From Endobacterium cereale (lineage in GTDB: Bacteria; Pseudomonadota; Alphaproteobacteria; Rhizobiales; Rhizobiaceae): a DNA stretch of 64,000 nucleotides. This document shows, piece after piece, positions 26,593 to 35,046 of the stretch (the first letter of the stretch is position 1; every line of letters starts with the position of its first letter). Both the position numbers and the translations under genes were made by a program. The notes under the pieces are model-generated. The model was not told where the DNA came from and did no database searches. It was given only the letters and a program-made list of their open reading frames with translations. The DNA lies in the NCBI RefSeq assembly GCF_009617585.1, contig NZ_WIXI01000051.1, positions 248,001 through 312,000 of the forward strand. Direction: 5' to 3'.

Positions 26593-27054
26593 TCAGAACG
26601 TCTTGGCGATATCCGCCATCTGGCCGGCAACGACGCCCCAGCCCTCTTCGAACCCCATCTGTTTGTGGGTTTCCATATCCTCTTCGCTCCAGTGAAGAGC
26701 CGTCGCGGTATAACGACTGCGGCCGTTGCCGAGATCTTCGAATTCGATAATGCCGGTCATGAACGGCTTTTCCGAAGGCACCCAGGCGGACGTGTAGGCA
26801 TCGGTGAAAACGAGCTTCTTGTTCGGAATGACTTCGAGATAGATGCCCGGGTTCTCGAAACGCTCGCCGTTCGGCCCCTCCATGACGATCATGCTGGAGC
26901 CGCCAGCCCGCAGATCCATGCGCGCCTCGGTCACTTTCCACGGCAGCGGGCAGAACCACTCCCCGTACCGCTCCGGCGTCGTCCAAACCTTGAAGAGCTT
27001 TTCGGCAGCCACATCGAATTCGCGAACGATTTGCAGCTGATATTTGGCGGTCAT
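26593..27054 (-). CDS. SRPBCC (AHSA1-type) protein
   Basis: A START-fold protein of about 153 residues, family AHSA1/activator of Hsp90-like. Evidence: IVREFDVAAEKLFKVWTTPE at the N-terminus, EWFCPLPWKV, and the C-terminal HKQMGFEEGWGVVAGQMADI. These proteins bind small hydrophobic ligands and are often controlled by, or encoded beside, ECF42 sigma factors. ATG 27054 follows a strong AGGAGGAAGAG. A TGTCGG-N17-CGTC promoter lies at 27106-27132, matching the one ahead of yciI, so I infer control by the local sigma factor. Confidence 0.9.
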   Translation of the reverse strand: MTAKYQLQIVREFDVAAEKLFKVWTTPERYGEWFCPLPWKVTEARMDLRAGGSSMIVMEGPNGERFENPGIYLEVIPNKKLVFTDAYTSAWVPSEKPFMTGIIEFEDLGNGRSRYTATALHWSEEDMETHKQMGFEEGWGVVAGQMADIAKTF

Positions 27055-27105
27055 GATCTCTTCCTCCTGAGTTTCAAAAGACATCGCATCGGATGATGAA
27101 CCTAG

Positions 27106-27132
27106 GACGAATGAAGATATGGGGAACCGACA
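27106..27132 (-). promoter_or_regulatory. putative ECF42-type promoter of the SRPBCC gene
   Basis: Read on the minus strand, TGTCGG (27132-27127), a 17-nt spacer and CGTC (27109-27106). The -35 and flanking bases (GCTGTCGGTTC) and the spacing are identical to those of the promoter before the YciI gene. From memory, ECF42 sigma factors favour TGTCGA-like -35 and CG(A/T)C -10 elements, so the match is plausible. Confidence 0.65.
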
Positions 27133-27219
27133 GCGCAATTGATTTTTTTTCAATTCGACACGGAAGCAGACCGTTGCGAGCCTTAGCCATCACCGTCACA
27201 CTCCACGGTGAGGTAAGCC

Positions 27220-27519
27220 ATGACCACATTCCACTTCGAAGCCACAGTCATTCCCTGGCGCGGCCCCGCCCCGTTCTTTTTCTCGCCTGTGCCTCAAGCC
27301 GTGGCCGAGGAGATCAGCCGGCTTTCAAAACTGCTGAGTTACGGCTGGGGCATGATCCCGGTGGATGTCACGATTGGCGACGGTGAATTTTATACGGCGC
27401 TTCTTCGCAAGGACGGCACCTATCTGGTGCCGTTGAAGGACGCCATGCGCAAAAAGGTTGGCGTCACCGCCGGTGACGTCGTTTCGATCACCATGACCTT
27501 GAGGCCGCCAAAAAGCTAG
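27220..27519 (+). CDS. DUF1905 domain protein
   Basis: A 99-residue protein covering one DUF1905 domain, a small beta-barrel-like fold. Typical features are FHFEATVIPWRGPAPFFFSPVP at the start, GWGMIPVDVTIGD in the centre and GVTAGDVVSITM near the end. It lacks the YdeI-type extension seen in some members. Function unknown. It is divergent from the SRPBCC gene and converges on the sigma factor gene, whose stop is only 4 nt away. Confidence 0.88.
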   Translation: MTTFHFEATVIPWRGPAPFFFSPVPQAVAEEISRLSKLLSYGWGMIPVDVTIGDGEFYTALLRKDGTYLVPLKDAMRKKVGVTAGDVVSITMTLRPPKS

Positions 27520-27522
27520 ATT

Positions 27523-28797
27523 TCACGAACGAAGCTCGCCCAGCCGGTCGATCTGCATGCGAATATGCGCCGCTTCCGCCGGTGAATTGGCAAGCCCGAT
27601 GGCGCGGTCAAACGCTTCGCGCGCCTCCGCCGTCTGACCGGCCTGCATCAGAAGTCCGCCGCGCACGCCGTGAAAATAGAAATATCCGTCGAGTGGAGCA
27701 GCCACGGTGGCGATCAACGCCAGTGCTTCCTCCGGCCCCTCCGCCTTTGACACGGCAACGGCGCGATTGAGGGTGACGACCGGCGACGGCTGCAGATGTT
27801 CCAGCGCCTGATAGAGAAGATCGATCTGCCACCAGTCGGTGTCCTCCGGCTTCTCCGCACGGGCATGCAACGCAGCGATCGCAGCCTGCAACTGATACGG
27901 CCCGCCGCTTTTATGGCGCACGGCCTTGTCGAGCATGGCTAGCGCTTCGGCGATCAGCTTTGTGTCCCACAGGGAGCGATCCTGATTTTCGAGCAGAATG
28001 ATCTGGCCGGCCTCGTCGAAACGGGCGGCGGCGCGTGCATGCTGCAGCAGCATCAGAGTGGCAAGGCCCATGATCTCCGGCTCGGAGGGAAAGATGCGCA
28101 GAAGAATACGCACCAGCCGGATCGCCTCCTCACAGAGCGTGATGTTGTCCGGATTGTTGACGCCGGACGAATAGCCCTCGTTGAAGACGAGATAGATCAT
28201 CGCAGCCACGGTCTTCAGCCGGGCGGCACGCTCATAGGCATCCGGGGTCTCGAAACCGACGACGCCCTTGTCGCCTGGCCTTCTCTCGCTCTGGGCCTTG
28301 GCAATGCGTGCCTTGGCGCGGGTAATGCGCTGTTCCATCGCCGCATCCGATACCAGAAAGGCATTGGCGATCTGCGGCACGGTGAGGCCGGATACGATGC
28401 GGAGCGACAGCGCGATTTGCTGCGTGTTCGGCAATTCGGGATGACAGCAGATGAACATCAGCCGCAAAATGTCGTCGCGGTAGTGCGAATTGTCGAGCCG
28501 GTCGGCAATATCCTCTTCCGCGTCGGAAAGATCGGAAAAGGCCGCCTCTTCCGGCAGAGGTTCGTTTTTGGCCCGTTTGCGAATCTGGTCAACGCCACTG
28601 TTGCGGCCAACAAAGATCAGCCATGCGGCGGGATCACGCGGCGCGCCCTTGTCCGGCCATGTGCGGATGGCACGCAAGCAGGCCTCCTGAAACGCCTCTT
28701 CCGCCGTATCGAGATCGCGGAAATAGCGCAGGAGCGCACCGAGCGCCTGCGGCCGTGCCGCCGTCAGCGCCAGTTCGATCCAGCCGATGTCAGTCAT
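27523..28797 (-). CDS. ECF sigma factor, ECF42 (DGPF-associated) group
   Basis: A 424-residue RNA polymerase sigma factor. Region 2 is at residues 10-75 (LLRYFRDLDTAEEAFQEACL, PAAWLIFVGRNSGVDQIRKR) and region 4 at about 120-165 (LSLRIVSGLTVPQIANAFLV). A long helical C-terminal extension of TPR-like repeats replaces an anti-sigma factor, as known for ECF42; this extension is required for activity in studied members. The start overlaps the YciI/DGPF gene by 4 nt (ATGA), the diagnostic gene pair of this group. No anti-sigma gene is nearby. Confidence 0.92.
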   Translation of the reverse strand: MTDIGWIELALTAARPQALGALLRYFRDLDTAEEAFQEACLRAIRTWPDKGAPRDPAAWLIFVGRNSGVDQIRKRAKNEPLPEEAAFSDLSDAEEDIADRLDNSHYRDDILRLMFICCHPELPNTQQIALSLRIVSGLTVPQIANAFLVSDAAMEQRITRAKARIAKAQSERRPGDKGVVGFETPDAYERAARLKTVAAMIYLVFNEGYSSGVNNPDNITLCEEAIRLVRILLRIFPSEPEIMGLATLMLLQHARAAARFDEAGQIILLENQDRSLWDTKLIAEALAMLDKAVRHKSGGPYQLQAAIAALHARAEKPEDTDWWQIDLLYQALEHLQPSPVVTLNRAVAVSKAEGPEEALALIATVAAPLDGYFYFHGVRGGLLMQAGQTAEAREAFDRAIGLANSPAEAAHIRMQIDRLGELRS

Positions 28798-29183
28798 ACG
28801 ATCGCCTCTGAGGCGGTGATCTGACCCGGATGAAACACGTAAAACGGACGGATTTCATAGGACGACGAGCCCGGATTGACCGCAGACAGGTCCTTGGCGA
28901 ATTTGACGGCCTCGTCCAGCGTCTCGAAATCGGCGGTATAGAAACCGAGCAGCACTTCCTTGGTTTCGGCAAAGGGACCGTCGAGCACCAGAGCTTCATC
29001 TCTGCCCTTGCGCACGGTGGTTGCCGCCGTGGTCGGCATCAGCCGCCCGACGGGCCCGAGCTTGCCAGCCTTTTCCAGTGGCGCCTGCACGGCATGGAGT
29101 TTTTCCATGACGGCGGCCTCCTCTTCCCGGGACCAGGCGAAGACGGTTTCCTCATGGGCGTAACACAGGATGGCGTAGAGCAT
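28794..29183 (-). CDS. YciI family (DGPF) protein
   Basis: A 129-residue YCII-related protein, alpha/beta ferredoxin-like fold. The group's name-giving motif is visible as LVLDGPFAETKEVLLGFY. Such proteins are the usual partners and targets of ECF42 sigma factors; their biochemical role is unknown. ATG 29183 has AAGGAG 6 nt upstream. A TGTCGG-N17-CGTC promoter ends 22 nt before the start, so yciI and the sigma gene are probably an autoregulated operon. Confidence 0.92.
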   Translation of the reverse strand: MLYAILCYAHEETVFAWSREEEAAVMEKLHAVQAPLEKAGKLGPVGRLMPTTAATTVRKGRDEALVLDGPFAETKEVLLGFYTADFETLDEAVKFAKDLSAVNPGSSSYEIRPFYVFHPGQITASEAIV

Positions 29184-29205
29184 CGGTTTCTCCTTTTGCC
29201 TTGAA

Positions 29206-29232
29206 GACGCAGAAGTAACGCCAGAACCGACA
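29206..29232 (-). promoter_or_regulatory. putative ECF42-type promoter of the yciI-sigma operon
   Basis: On the minus strand TGTCGG (29232-29227), a 17-nt spacer and CGTC (29209-29206), leaving a short leader that contains the ribosome-binding site. The same elements with the same spacing stand before the SRPBCC gene. It begins about eight bases past the U-tract of the upstream terminator. Confidence 0.68.
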
Positions 29233-29240
29233 GCGTGCAG

Positions 29241-29284
29241 CAAAAAATGAAAACGGGGCCGGATCATTCAACGATCCGGCCCCG
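29241..29284 (-). terminator. rho-independent terminator of the SMP-30 gene
   Basis: A 12-bp GC-rich stem (CGGGGCCGGATC/GATCCGGCCCCG) with a 7-nt loop, followed on the minus strand by TTTTCATTTTTT. It insulates the lactonase gene from the ECF operon. Confidence 0.9.
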
Positions 29285-29324
29285 CCAGTCATTCACTCAG
29301 AGGTCATTCACTCAAGAAGGCCGA

Positions 29325-30368
29325 TCAGACGGCGCCGCGGGTCTCAACGAACAGCGCGTAAACCGAATGGCTGGACGCCATGTACAAACGGTTCTTCTTC
29401 TTGCCGCCGAAAACGAGGTTCGGGCAACGCTCCGGCAGCTTGATGAAGCCGATGGCCTTGCCTTCCTTGTTGAAGATTTTGACACCGTTGAGGTCTTCCG
29501 GCTTGGCGCCGGCAGCGCCCGAAGAGCCCCAGCCGCACCACAGGTTGCCGTCAACGTCGACCTTGAAGCCGTCTAGGCCGCCATTGTCGTCGGCAGTGAT
29601 GAGCGCCTTCTTGTTGGAAACCGTCTTGCCATCCTTCGATACGTCGTAGGACCAGACGATACGGAAAGGCTGTGCACGGCCTTCGACGACGTAGAGCTTC
29701 TTTTCGTCTTCGGAGAAAGCGATGCCGTTCGGTCCCTTCAGCTCGTCGGTGATCAGCGACAGTTCGCCTTCAGCAGAAATGCTGTAAACCGAGTGCGGCA
29801 GTTCCGGATCGGCCTTTTCGCCTTCCCATTCGCCGCCGATGCCGAACGGCGGGTCGGTGAACCACAGCGAGCCATCCGACTTGCAGACGATGTCGTTCGG
29901 CGAGTTGAGCTTCTTGCCCTTGAACTTGTCTGCGAGAACGGTGATCGAACCGTCATGCTCGGTGCGTGTGACGCGGCGCGTCAGGTGTTCGCAGGAGATC
30001 AGGCGGCCCTGCAGGTCGCGGCAATGGCCGTTGGCATAGTTCGAGTTGGCGTCGAACACGCTCCAGGTCTCGTTGGTTTCGTCGAACTTCATGACGCGGT
30101 TGTTCGGGATATCGCTGACCAGCAGGTACTTGCCGTCACCGAAATAGACCGGACCTTCGAGCCAACGGGCGCCGGTGGCGACCTGTTCCAGCGAAGCGCT
30201 GGCAACGCGGTATTTCGCAAAGCTCGGGTCGAGGACCTGAATTGCCGGATCCGGGTAGATCGGGCTCGGAGTGAAACCGATAGCCTGCGCAGAGGCAATC
30301 TTGGTGGTGACGGCGGTCGCGGCGGCAGCAACGCCCAGCGACATGATGTTACGACGGGAAAGATCCAC
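29325..30368 (-). CDS. SMP-30/gluconolactonase family protein, Tat-exported
   Basis: A 347-residue six-bladed beta-propeller lactonase. The N-terminus MDLSRRNIMSLGVAAAATAV carries a twin-arginine motif and ends at ASAQA, so it is exported folded. Metal-ligand regions of the family are present: Glu in WLEGPVYFGDG, Asn in NSPNDIVCKSDGSLWFTDPP and Asp in GGLDGFKVDVDGNLWCGWGS. It should hydrolyse sugar lactones such as gluconolactone in the periplasm. It is a single-gene unit ending at a strong terminator. Confidence 0.9.
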   Translation of the reverse strand: MDLSRRNIMSLGVAAAATAVTTKIASAQAIGFTPSPIYPDPAIQVLDPSFAKYRVASASLEQVATGARWLEGPVYFGDGKYLLVSDIPNNRVMKFDETNETWSVFDANSNYANGHCRDLQGRLISCEHLTRRVTRTEHDGSITVLADKFKGKKLNSPNDIVCKSDGSLWFTDPPFGIGGEWEGEKADPELPHSVYSISAEGELSLITDELKGPNGIAFSEDEKKLYVVEGRAQPFRIVWSYDVSKDGKTVSNKKALITADDNGGLDGFKVDVDGNLWCGWGSSGAAGAKPEDLNGVKIFNKEGKAIGFIKLPERCPNLVFGGKKKNRLYMASSHSVYALFVETRGAV

Positions 30369-30758
30369 GGGAAACGGCCCTTCAAAAACGGATTTTTTGA
30401 TTTCATATCAATTTGCCCCAGCGCTCGGGGAAAGCCTGAACATGGCCCGATCCGGGATGTACCGGCGCAACCTTTTGCACTGCAACAAACAGATGGTTGC
30501 CTAATGCGCAGATGGTTACGCGGTTATGAAAATCAGGCGAAAAAGTGGCAGGCCGCCACATTTTGCCAAAATTCATGACGCGGTGCAGCAAGTGTAAGAT
30601 TTTCTTATGACAATACACCTATTTTCCGCGCCAAGGACATTGCGATCAGTCAGGTCGCCGGGGCGCGCATGATGGGCGCCGTCTTAAAAGAAGACGATTC
30701 CTAAATTCCTTTTTCGCCCTGCGCTTCCGTCCCTTCAGCGTGCTTCTGAGGCTATCCG
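30369..30758. other. intergenic region between SMP-30 and chemoreceptor genes
   Basis: About 390 nt between divergent genes. It must hold the lactonase promoter on the left and the chemoreceptor promoter on the right. The right part contains the conserved leader element at 30662-30701. Nothing else was recognised. Confidence 0.6.
30662..30701 (+). promoter_or_regulatory. conserved leader element of the first chemoreceptor gene
   Basis: A 40-nt block containing GCGCGCATGATGGGCGCC followed by a small hairpin (CGTCTT/AAGACG). The same block, same length, occurs at 32957-32996 before the second receptor, and the distance to the start codon is nearly equal (57 and 56 nt). It is either a duplicated promoter or a structured 5' leader. 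Confidence 0.5.
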
Positions 30759-32717
30759 ATGCTCAAGAATTTAAAGATCAAGACAAAGTTTTTGATGGCG
30801 ATTGCCATCCTCGGCGTCATTTCGCTCGCCGGCCTTCTTTTTGTCACCCAGCGTTTTAGCGCTGCCAACCAGTCCTACTCGCACTTCCTGCAGAACGAGA
30901 GCACAGCCGCGACCTTCGTGCCGCGCGGTGCCGCTGGCATGTGGACGGCAACGACCTGGCTGAGCCGCGCGCTGGCCCAGGATCCGCAGTCCCCGGCCTT
31001 CAAGGATCTTTCCGAGCGTTTTGGCAAGGAAATCACCGGTGCACGCGGTCGTCTGGCACAGGTGCCGGGCCTCGTCCCCAGCCGCCAGGCCGCCACCGAC
31101 GAACTCCTCGCCGGTGCCGACAAGCTGAAGGCAATCGGCGACGACCTCCTGAAGGCACATGCCGCTGGCGACGCCGCCAAGGTTACCACCCTGTCAGCCG
31201 ATCTCGACAAGGCCATCGTTGAACTGTCGCCGAAATTCGGTGCCAGCAACGGCGCCATGGCAGACCTGATCAAGAACGGCGGCGATGCCCTGTCGTCAGA
31301 GGTTTCCTCCACCATCCAGTTCGCCATCATCGGCATGCTGGTCGGTATCGCCATTGCTATCGTACTGGCACTGACGATCGCCCAGAAGGGCATCACCGCA
31401 CCGATGGCCCGCCTGCGTGAACGCATGGCGTCGCTGGCAGCCGGCGAAACCCGCGCAGACATCGACGGCCTCGACCGCAAGGACGAAATCGGCCAGATGG
31501 CAGAAGCCGTCGCCATCTTCCGCGACAACGCGCTGGAGCGTCAGCGTCTGGAGCAGGAAGCCGAAGACAATCGCAGCCTGTCGGAACAGGAACGCATCGA
31601 CCGCGAAGCCGCCAAGGCCCGCGAAGCCGCCGACGTCAAGTTTGCCGTCGACAGCCTGGCTGAAGCCCTTTCCAACCTCGCAGACGGCAACGTTTCGCAC
31701 CGTATCGACCGTTCGTTCGCAGCCTCGCTCGATGGCGTCCGTAACGACTTCAACGCCTCGGCCTCGAAGCTTCAGGCAGCTCTTGAAGAAGTCGCCGCCA
31801 ACGCCCGCAGCATCGAAGCCGGTTCCGGCGAGATCAAGTCGGCGGCCGACGATCTGGCCAAGCGCACCGAACAGCAGGCAGCCTCGATCGAAGAGACCGC
31901 AGCCGCTCTCGAAGAAATCACCACCACGGTGAAGGACGCCGCACGTCGGGCACAGGAAGCCGGTTCGCTGGTTGCCCGCACCCGTCAGGGCGCTGAAAAG
32001 TCCGGCGAAGTCGTTGCCAATGCCGTCAAGGCGATGGAGCAGATCGAAAAGTCTTCGGGCGAGATCGGCAACATCATCGGCGTCATCGACGACATCGCAT
32101 TCCAGACCAACCTGCTGGCCCTGAACGCAGGCGTCGAAGCCGCGCGCGCCGGTGAAGCCGGCAAGGGTTTTGCCGTCGTCGCCCAGGAAGTTCGCGAACT
32201 GGCTCAGCGTTCCGCAAACGCCGCCAAGGAAATCAAGACGCTGATCACCGCTTCCAACCAGCAGGTCCAGAATGGTGTTCACCTCGTCGGCGAAACCGGC
32301 AAGGCGCTGCAGACGATCGTGACAGAGGTCCAGGAGATCAACCGCAACGTCAACGCCATCGTAGAATCGGCGCAGGAACAGTCTTCCGGTCTCCAGCAGA
32401 TCAACACCGCGGTCAACGCGATGGATCAGGACACCCAGAAGAACGCCGCCATGGTGGAAGAACAGACGGCAGCAAGCCACGGCCTCGCCCGCGATGCCGC
32501 CGCCCTGAACGCCCTGCTCGCCCAGTTCAAGCTGTCGCATGCCCGCATGCAGCAGGTTGCAGCAGTAACCCGCCCGTCGGCCCCGCAGGCTGCACCGCAG
32601 TCGGCTCGCCCGATTGCTTCGCCGGCCCGCAAGCTGGCCAGCAAGGTCGCAACCGCGTTCTCCGGCAATGCCGCTCTGGCAGTGGATACGCAGACCAACG
32701 ACTGGCAGGAATTCTAA
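30759..32717 (+). CDS. methyl-accepting chemotaxis protein
   Basis: A 652-residue chemoreceptor. Layout: first transmembrane helix (residues 10-28), a helical periplasmic sensor to about 185, second transmembrane helix (FAIIGMLVGIAIAIVLALTI), HAMP domain (about 205-260), a second HAMP-like segment, then a long coiled-coil signalling domain with the conserved hairpin tip EIGNIIGVIDDIAFQTNLLALNA. No C-terminal CheR-binding pentapeptide is seen. It controls CheA activity in chemotaxis; the ligand is unknown. It is the first of two tandem paralogues. Confidence 0.95.
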   Translation: MLKNLKIKTKFLMAIAILGVISLAGLLFVTQRFSAANQSYSHFLQNESTAATFVPRGAAGMWTATTWLSRALAQDPQSPAFKDLSERFGKEITGARGRLAQVPGLVPSRQAATDELLAGADKLKAIGDDLLKAHAAGDAAKVTTLSADLDKAIVELSPKFGASNGAMADLIKNGGDALSSEVSSTIQFAIIGMLVGIAIAIVLALTIAQKGITAPMARLRERMASLAAGETRADIDGLDRKDEIGQMAEAVAIFRDNALERQRLEQEAEDNRSLSEQERIDREAAKAREAADVKFAVDSLAEALSNLADGNVSHRIDRSFAASLDGVRNDFNASASKLQAALEEVAANARSIEAGSGEIKSAADDLAKRTEQQAASIEETAAALEEITTTVKDAARRAQEAGSLVARTRQGAEKSGEVVANAVKAMEQIEKSSGEIGNIIGVIDDIAFQTNLLALNAGVEAARAGEAGKGFAVVAQEVRELAQRSANAAKEIKTLITASNQQVQNGVHLVGETGKALQTIVTEVQEINRNVNAIVESAQEQSSGLQQINTAVNAMDQDTQKNAAMVEEQTAASHGLARDAAALNALLAQFKLSHARMQQVAAVTRPSAPQAAPQSARPIASPARKLASKVATAFSGNAALAVDTQTNDWQEF

Positions 32718-32760
32718 GACACAAAACCGGCGGATCTGCTGCCGGATAAAACCAAGATCA

Positions 32761-32794
32761 AAACGGCCGCAGGCAAAAGTCTGCGGCCGTTTTG
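32761..32794 (+). terminator. rho-independent terminator after the first chemoreceptor gene
   Basis: A 13-bp stem (AAAACGGCCGCAG/CTGCGGCCGTTTT) with an 8-nt loop, 43 nt past the stop and ending in TTTT. The second receptor therefore has its own promoter. Confidence 0.88.
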
Positions 32795-32956
32795 CTTGAA
32801 GATATCAAGCATTTGAAATTGGCAATCGTCAATTCTAAGTCATTGATACTGCGACATTTTGTCGAAAGCGGCCACACATCGTTAAATGTAAGAATTTATT
32901 ATAAGGCCACTTCTACGGTCCGACTCCAGGACATGGGAGACACCTCCTTTTCTCTT

Positions 32957-32996
32957 TGCGCGCATGATGCGCGCCGTCTCCTTTCACGACGGTTCC
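32957..32996 (+). promoter_or_regulatory. conserved leader element of the second chemoreceptor gene
   Basis: A 40-nt block with GCGCGCATGATGCGCGCC and a small hairpin (CCGTC/GACGG), paralogous to 30662-30701. The central segment is also a near-perfect dyad (GCGCGC...GCGCGC). The paired CGTC...GACG core is kept while the loop differs, which hints at a structured RNA. Confidence 0.5.
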
Positions 32997-33052
32997 TGCT
33001 TTTAATCTCGCAAAAAGCCTCCACCCTTTTCGCGCCTTTAAGAGGTTACCCG

Positions 33053-34972
33053 ATGCTCAACAATTTAAAGATCAAGACGAAGTTCCTGATGGCGATCGCC
33101 ATCCTCAGCCTGATATCGCTGGCAGGGCTGACCTTCGTCACCCAACGTTTCAATGCCGCCAACGTGGCTTATTCCCACTTCCTGCTCAATGAGAGCATGG
33201 CTGCAACCTTCGGCCCGCGTGGCGCCGCCGGCATGTGGACCGCCATCAACTGGCTGAACCGCGCCGTTTCGCAAGATCCCCAGTCAGACGCGTTTACGGA
33301 ATTTTCCGCCAAGTTCAGCAATGAAATGACCGGCGCTCGGAATCGTCTGGCGCAGATCCCGGAAATCGTGCCAAGCCGCAAGGCTGCGATCGATGAACTG
33401 CTGGCCGGTTTCGAAGAACTCAAGGTGGTTGGCGGTGAACTTATCAAGGCGCATGCCACTGCCAACAAGCAGCAGTTCGCGGCCATGTCGGTTCGTCTGG
33501 AGCAGCTCACCATCGACATGTCGGCCAAATCGGGCGCCAATAACGGTGCCATGGCCGACCTGATCAAGAACGGTGCAGGAAAGCTGTCCGATGAAGTTTC
33601 GACCACCATCCAGCTTGGGCTCGCGGCCATGCTGGCAGGCATCGCGGTTGCCGTTGTCTGGGCGATGATCATTGCCCAGAAGGGCGTCGTCACCCCGATG
33701 GTCCGCCTCAGGGAACGTATGTCATCGCTTGCTTCCGGTGAAACCGAAGCTCCGATCGATGGTCTCGACCGCAAGGACGAGATCGGCCAAATGGCCGAGG
33801 CTGTTGCCGTGTTCCGTGACAATGCACTGGAGCGTATCCGCCTTGAGCAGGAGGCGGCAGACAATCGCAGCCTTTCGGAGCAGGAGCGTAGCGACCGCGA
33901 AGCCGCCAAGGCCCGTGAAGCGGCGGAGGTCAAGTATGCGGTCGACAGCCTTGCCAAAGCGCTATCCAACCTCGCGGACGGCAATGTTTCGCACCGTATC
34001 GAGCGCGCCTTCTCGACCTCGCTCGATGGCCTTCGCAGCGATTTCAACGCATCCGCCTCGAAACTTCAGGCAGCGCTTGAAGAAGTGGCAGCAAATGCCA
34101 ACAGCATCGAAGGCGGTTCCGGCGAGATCAAGGCCGCGGCCGACGATCTTGCCAAACGCACTGAACAGCAGGCCGCCTCGGTAGAAGAAACCGCAGCGGC
34201 ACTCGAGGAAATCACCACCACCGTCAAGGATGCGGCTCGCCGCGCCCAGGAGGCAGGCGACCTCGTTGCTCGCACCCGTCAGGGCGCGGAAAAATCCGGC
34301 CATGTCGTTGCCAATGCCGTCAAGGCAATGGAAGCGATCGAGAAATCATCGGGCGAGATCGGCAACATCATCGGCGTCATCGACGACATCGCATTCCAGA
34401 CCAACCTGCTGGCCCTGAACGCAGGTGTCGAAGCGGCTCGTGCCGGTGAAGCCGGAAAGGGGTTTGCGGTTGTCGCCCAGGAAGTTCGCGAACTGGCCCA
34501 ACGTTCAGCCAATGCCGCCAAGGAAATCAAGGCGCTGATCACGACCTCGAACCAGCAGGTTGAGAGCGGCGTTGAACTGGTCGGCGAAACGGGCCGCGCG
34601 CTGGAAGCGATCGTGTCGGAAGTGCAGGAGATCAACCGGCACGTCAACGCCATCGTCGAAAGCGCGCAGGAACAATCTTCAGGACTTCAGCAGATCAACA
34701 CCGCCGTCAATACGATGGATCAGGATACGCAGAAGAACGCTGCCATGGTTGAGGAGCAGACGGCGGCAAGCCATGGCCTTGCCCGTGATGCCGCAGCACT
34801 GAACGCCCTGCTCGCGCAGTTCGATCTGTCGGGCAGCGAGGCCCATAAAAACCTCGGTGTGCGCACGGTGGAGAGAAGCGAAACACCGACTGCCTCCCCT
34901 GCCCGCATGTTGGCCGGCCGCTTGACCTCGGCATTCTCCGGCAATGCCGCGCTGGCGATTGATCGAGACTGA
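33053..34972 (+). CDS. methyl-accepting chemotaxis protein, tandem paralogue
   Basis: A chemoreceptor of about 639 residues with the same layout as its neighbour: two transmembrane helices, HAMP, and a signalling domain with the same hairpin tip. The signalling halves are almost identical, while the sensor regions diverge, as expected after duplication and ligand-range change. ATG 33053 (MLNNLKIKTKFLMAIAIL) matches the start of the first copy and has AGAGG upstream; the open frame runs further upstream to 32792 through the leader, which is not coding. It has its own terminator. Confidence 0.95.
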   Translation: MLNNLKIKTKFLMAIAILSLISLAGLTFVTQRFNAANVAYSHFLLNESMAATFGPRGAAGMWTAINWLNRAVSQDPQSDAFTEFSAKFSNEMTGARNRLAQIPEIVPSRKAAIDELLAGFEELKVVGGELIKAHATANKQQFAAMSVRLEQLTIDMSAKSGANNGAMADLIKNGAGKLSDEVSTTIQLGLAAMLAGIAVAVVWAMIIAQKGVVTPMVRLRERMSSLASGETEAPIDGLDRKDEIGQMAEAVAVFRDNALERIRLEQEAADNRSLSEQERSDREAAKAREAAEVKYAVDSLAKALSNLADGNVSHRIERAFSTSLDGLRSDFNASASKLQAALEEVAANANSIEGGSGEIKAAADDLAKRTEQQAASVEETAAALEEITTTVKDAARRAQEAGDLVARTRQGAEKSGHVVANAVKAMEAIEKSSGEIGNIIGVIDDIAFQTNLLALNAGVEAARAGEAGKGFAVVAQEVRELAQRSANAAKEIKALITTSNQQVESGVELVGETGRALEAIVSEVQEINRHVNAIVESAQEQSSGLQQINTAVNTMDQDTQKNAAMVEEQTAASHGLARDAAALNALLAQFDLSGSEAHKNLGVRTVERSETPTASPARMLAGRLTSAFSGNAALAIDRD

Positions 34973-34998
34973 ACTGCAGAAAGACAAAAGCATTACAG

Positions 34999-35028
34999 AA
35001 CGGCCGCGGACCAACATCCGCGGCCGTT
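34999..35028. terminator. terminator between second chemoreceptor and DMT exporter
   Basis: A 12-bp stem (AACGGCCGCGGA/TCCGCGGCCGTT) with loop CCAACA lying between two convergent genes. It follows the receptor stop by 26 nt and ends in TTT. Confidence 0.8.
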
Positions 35029-35046
35029 TCCACTCGTACCGCTTGG

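Noticed and set aside
32792..33052. N-terminal extension of the second chemoreceptor frame
   Set aside because: The paralogue starts at the equivalent of 33053, and the upstream part contains the noncoding leader and terminator.
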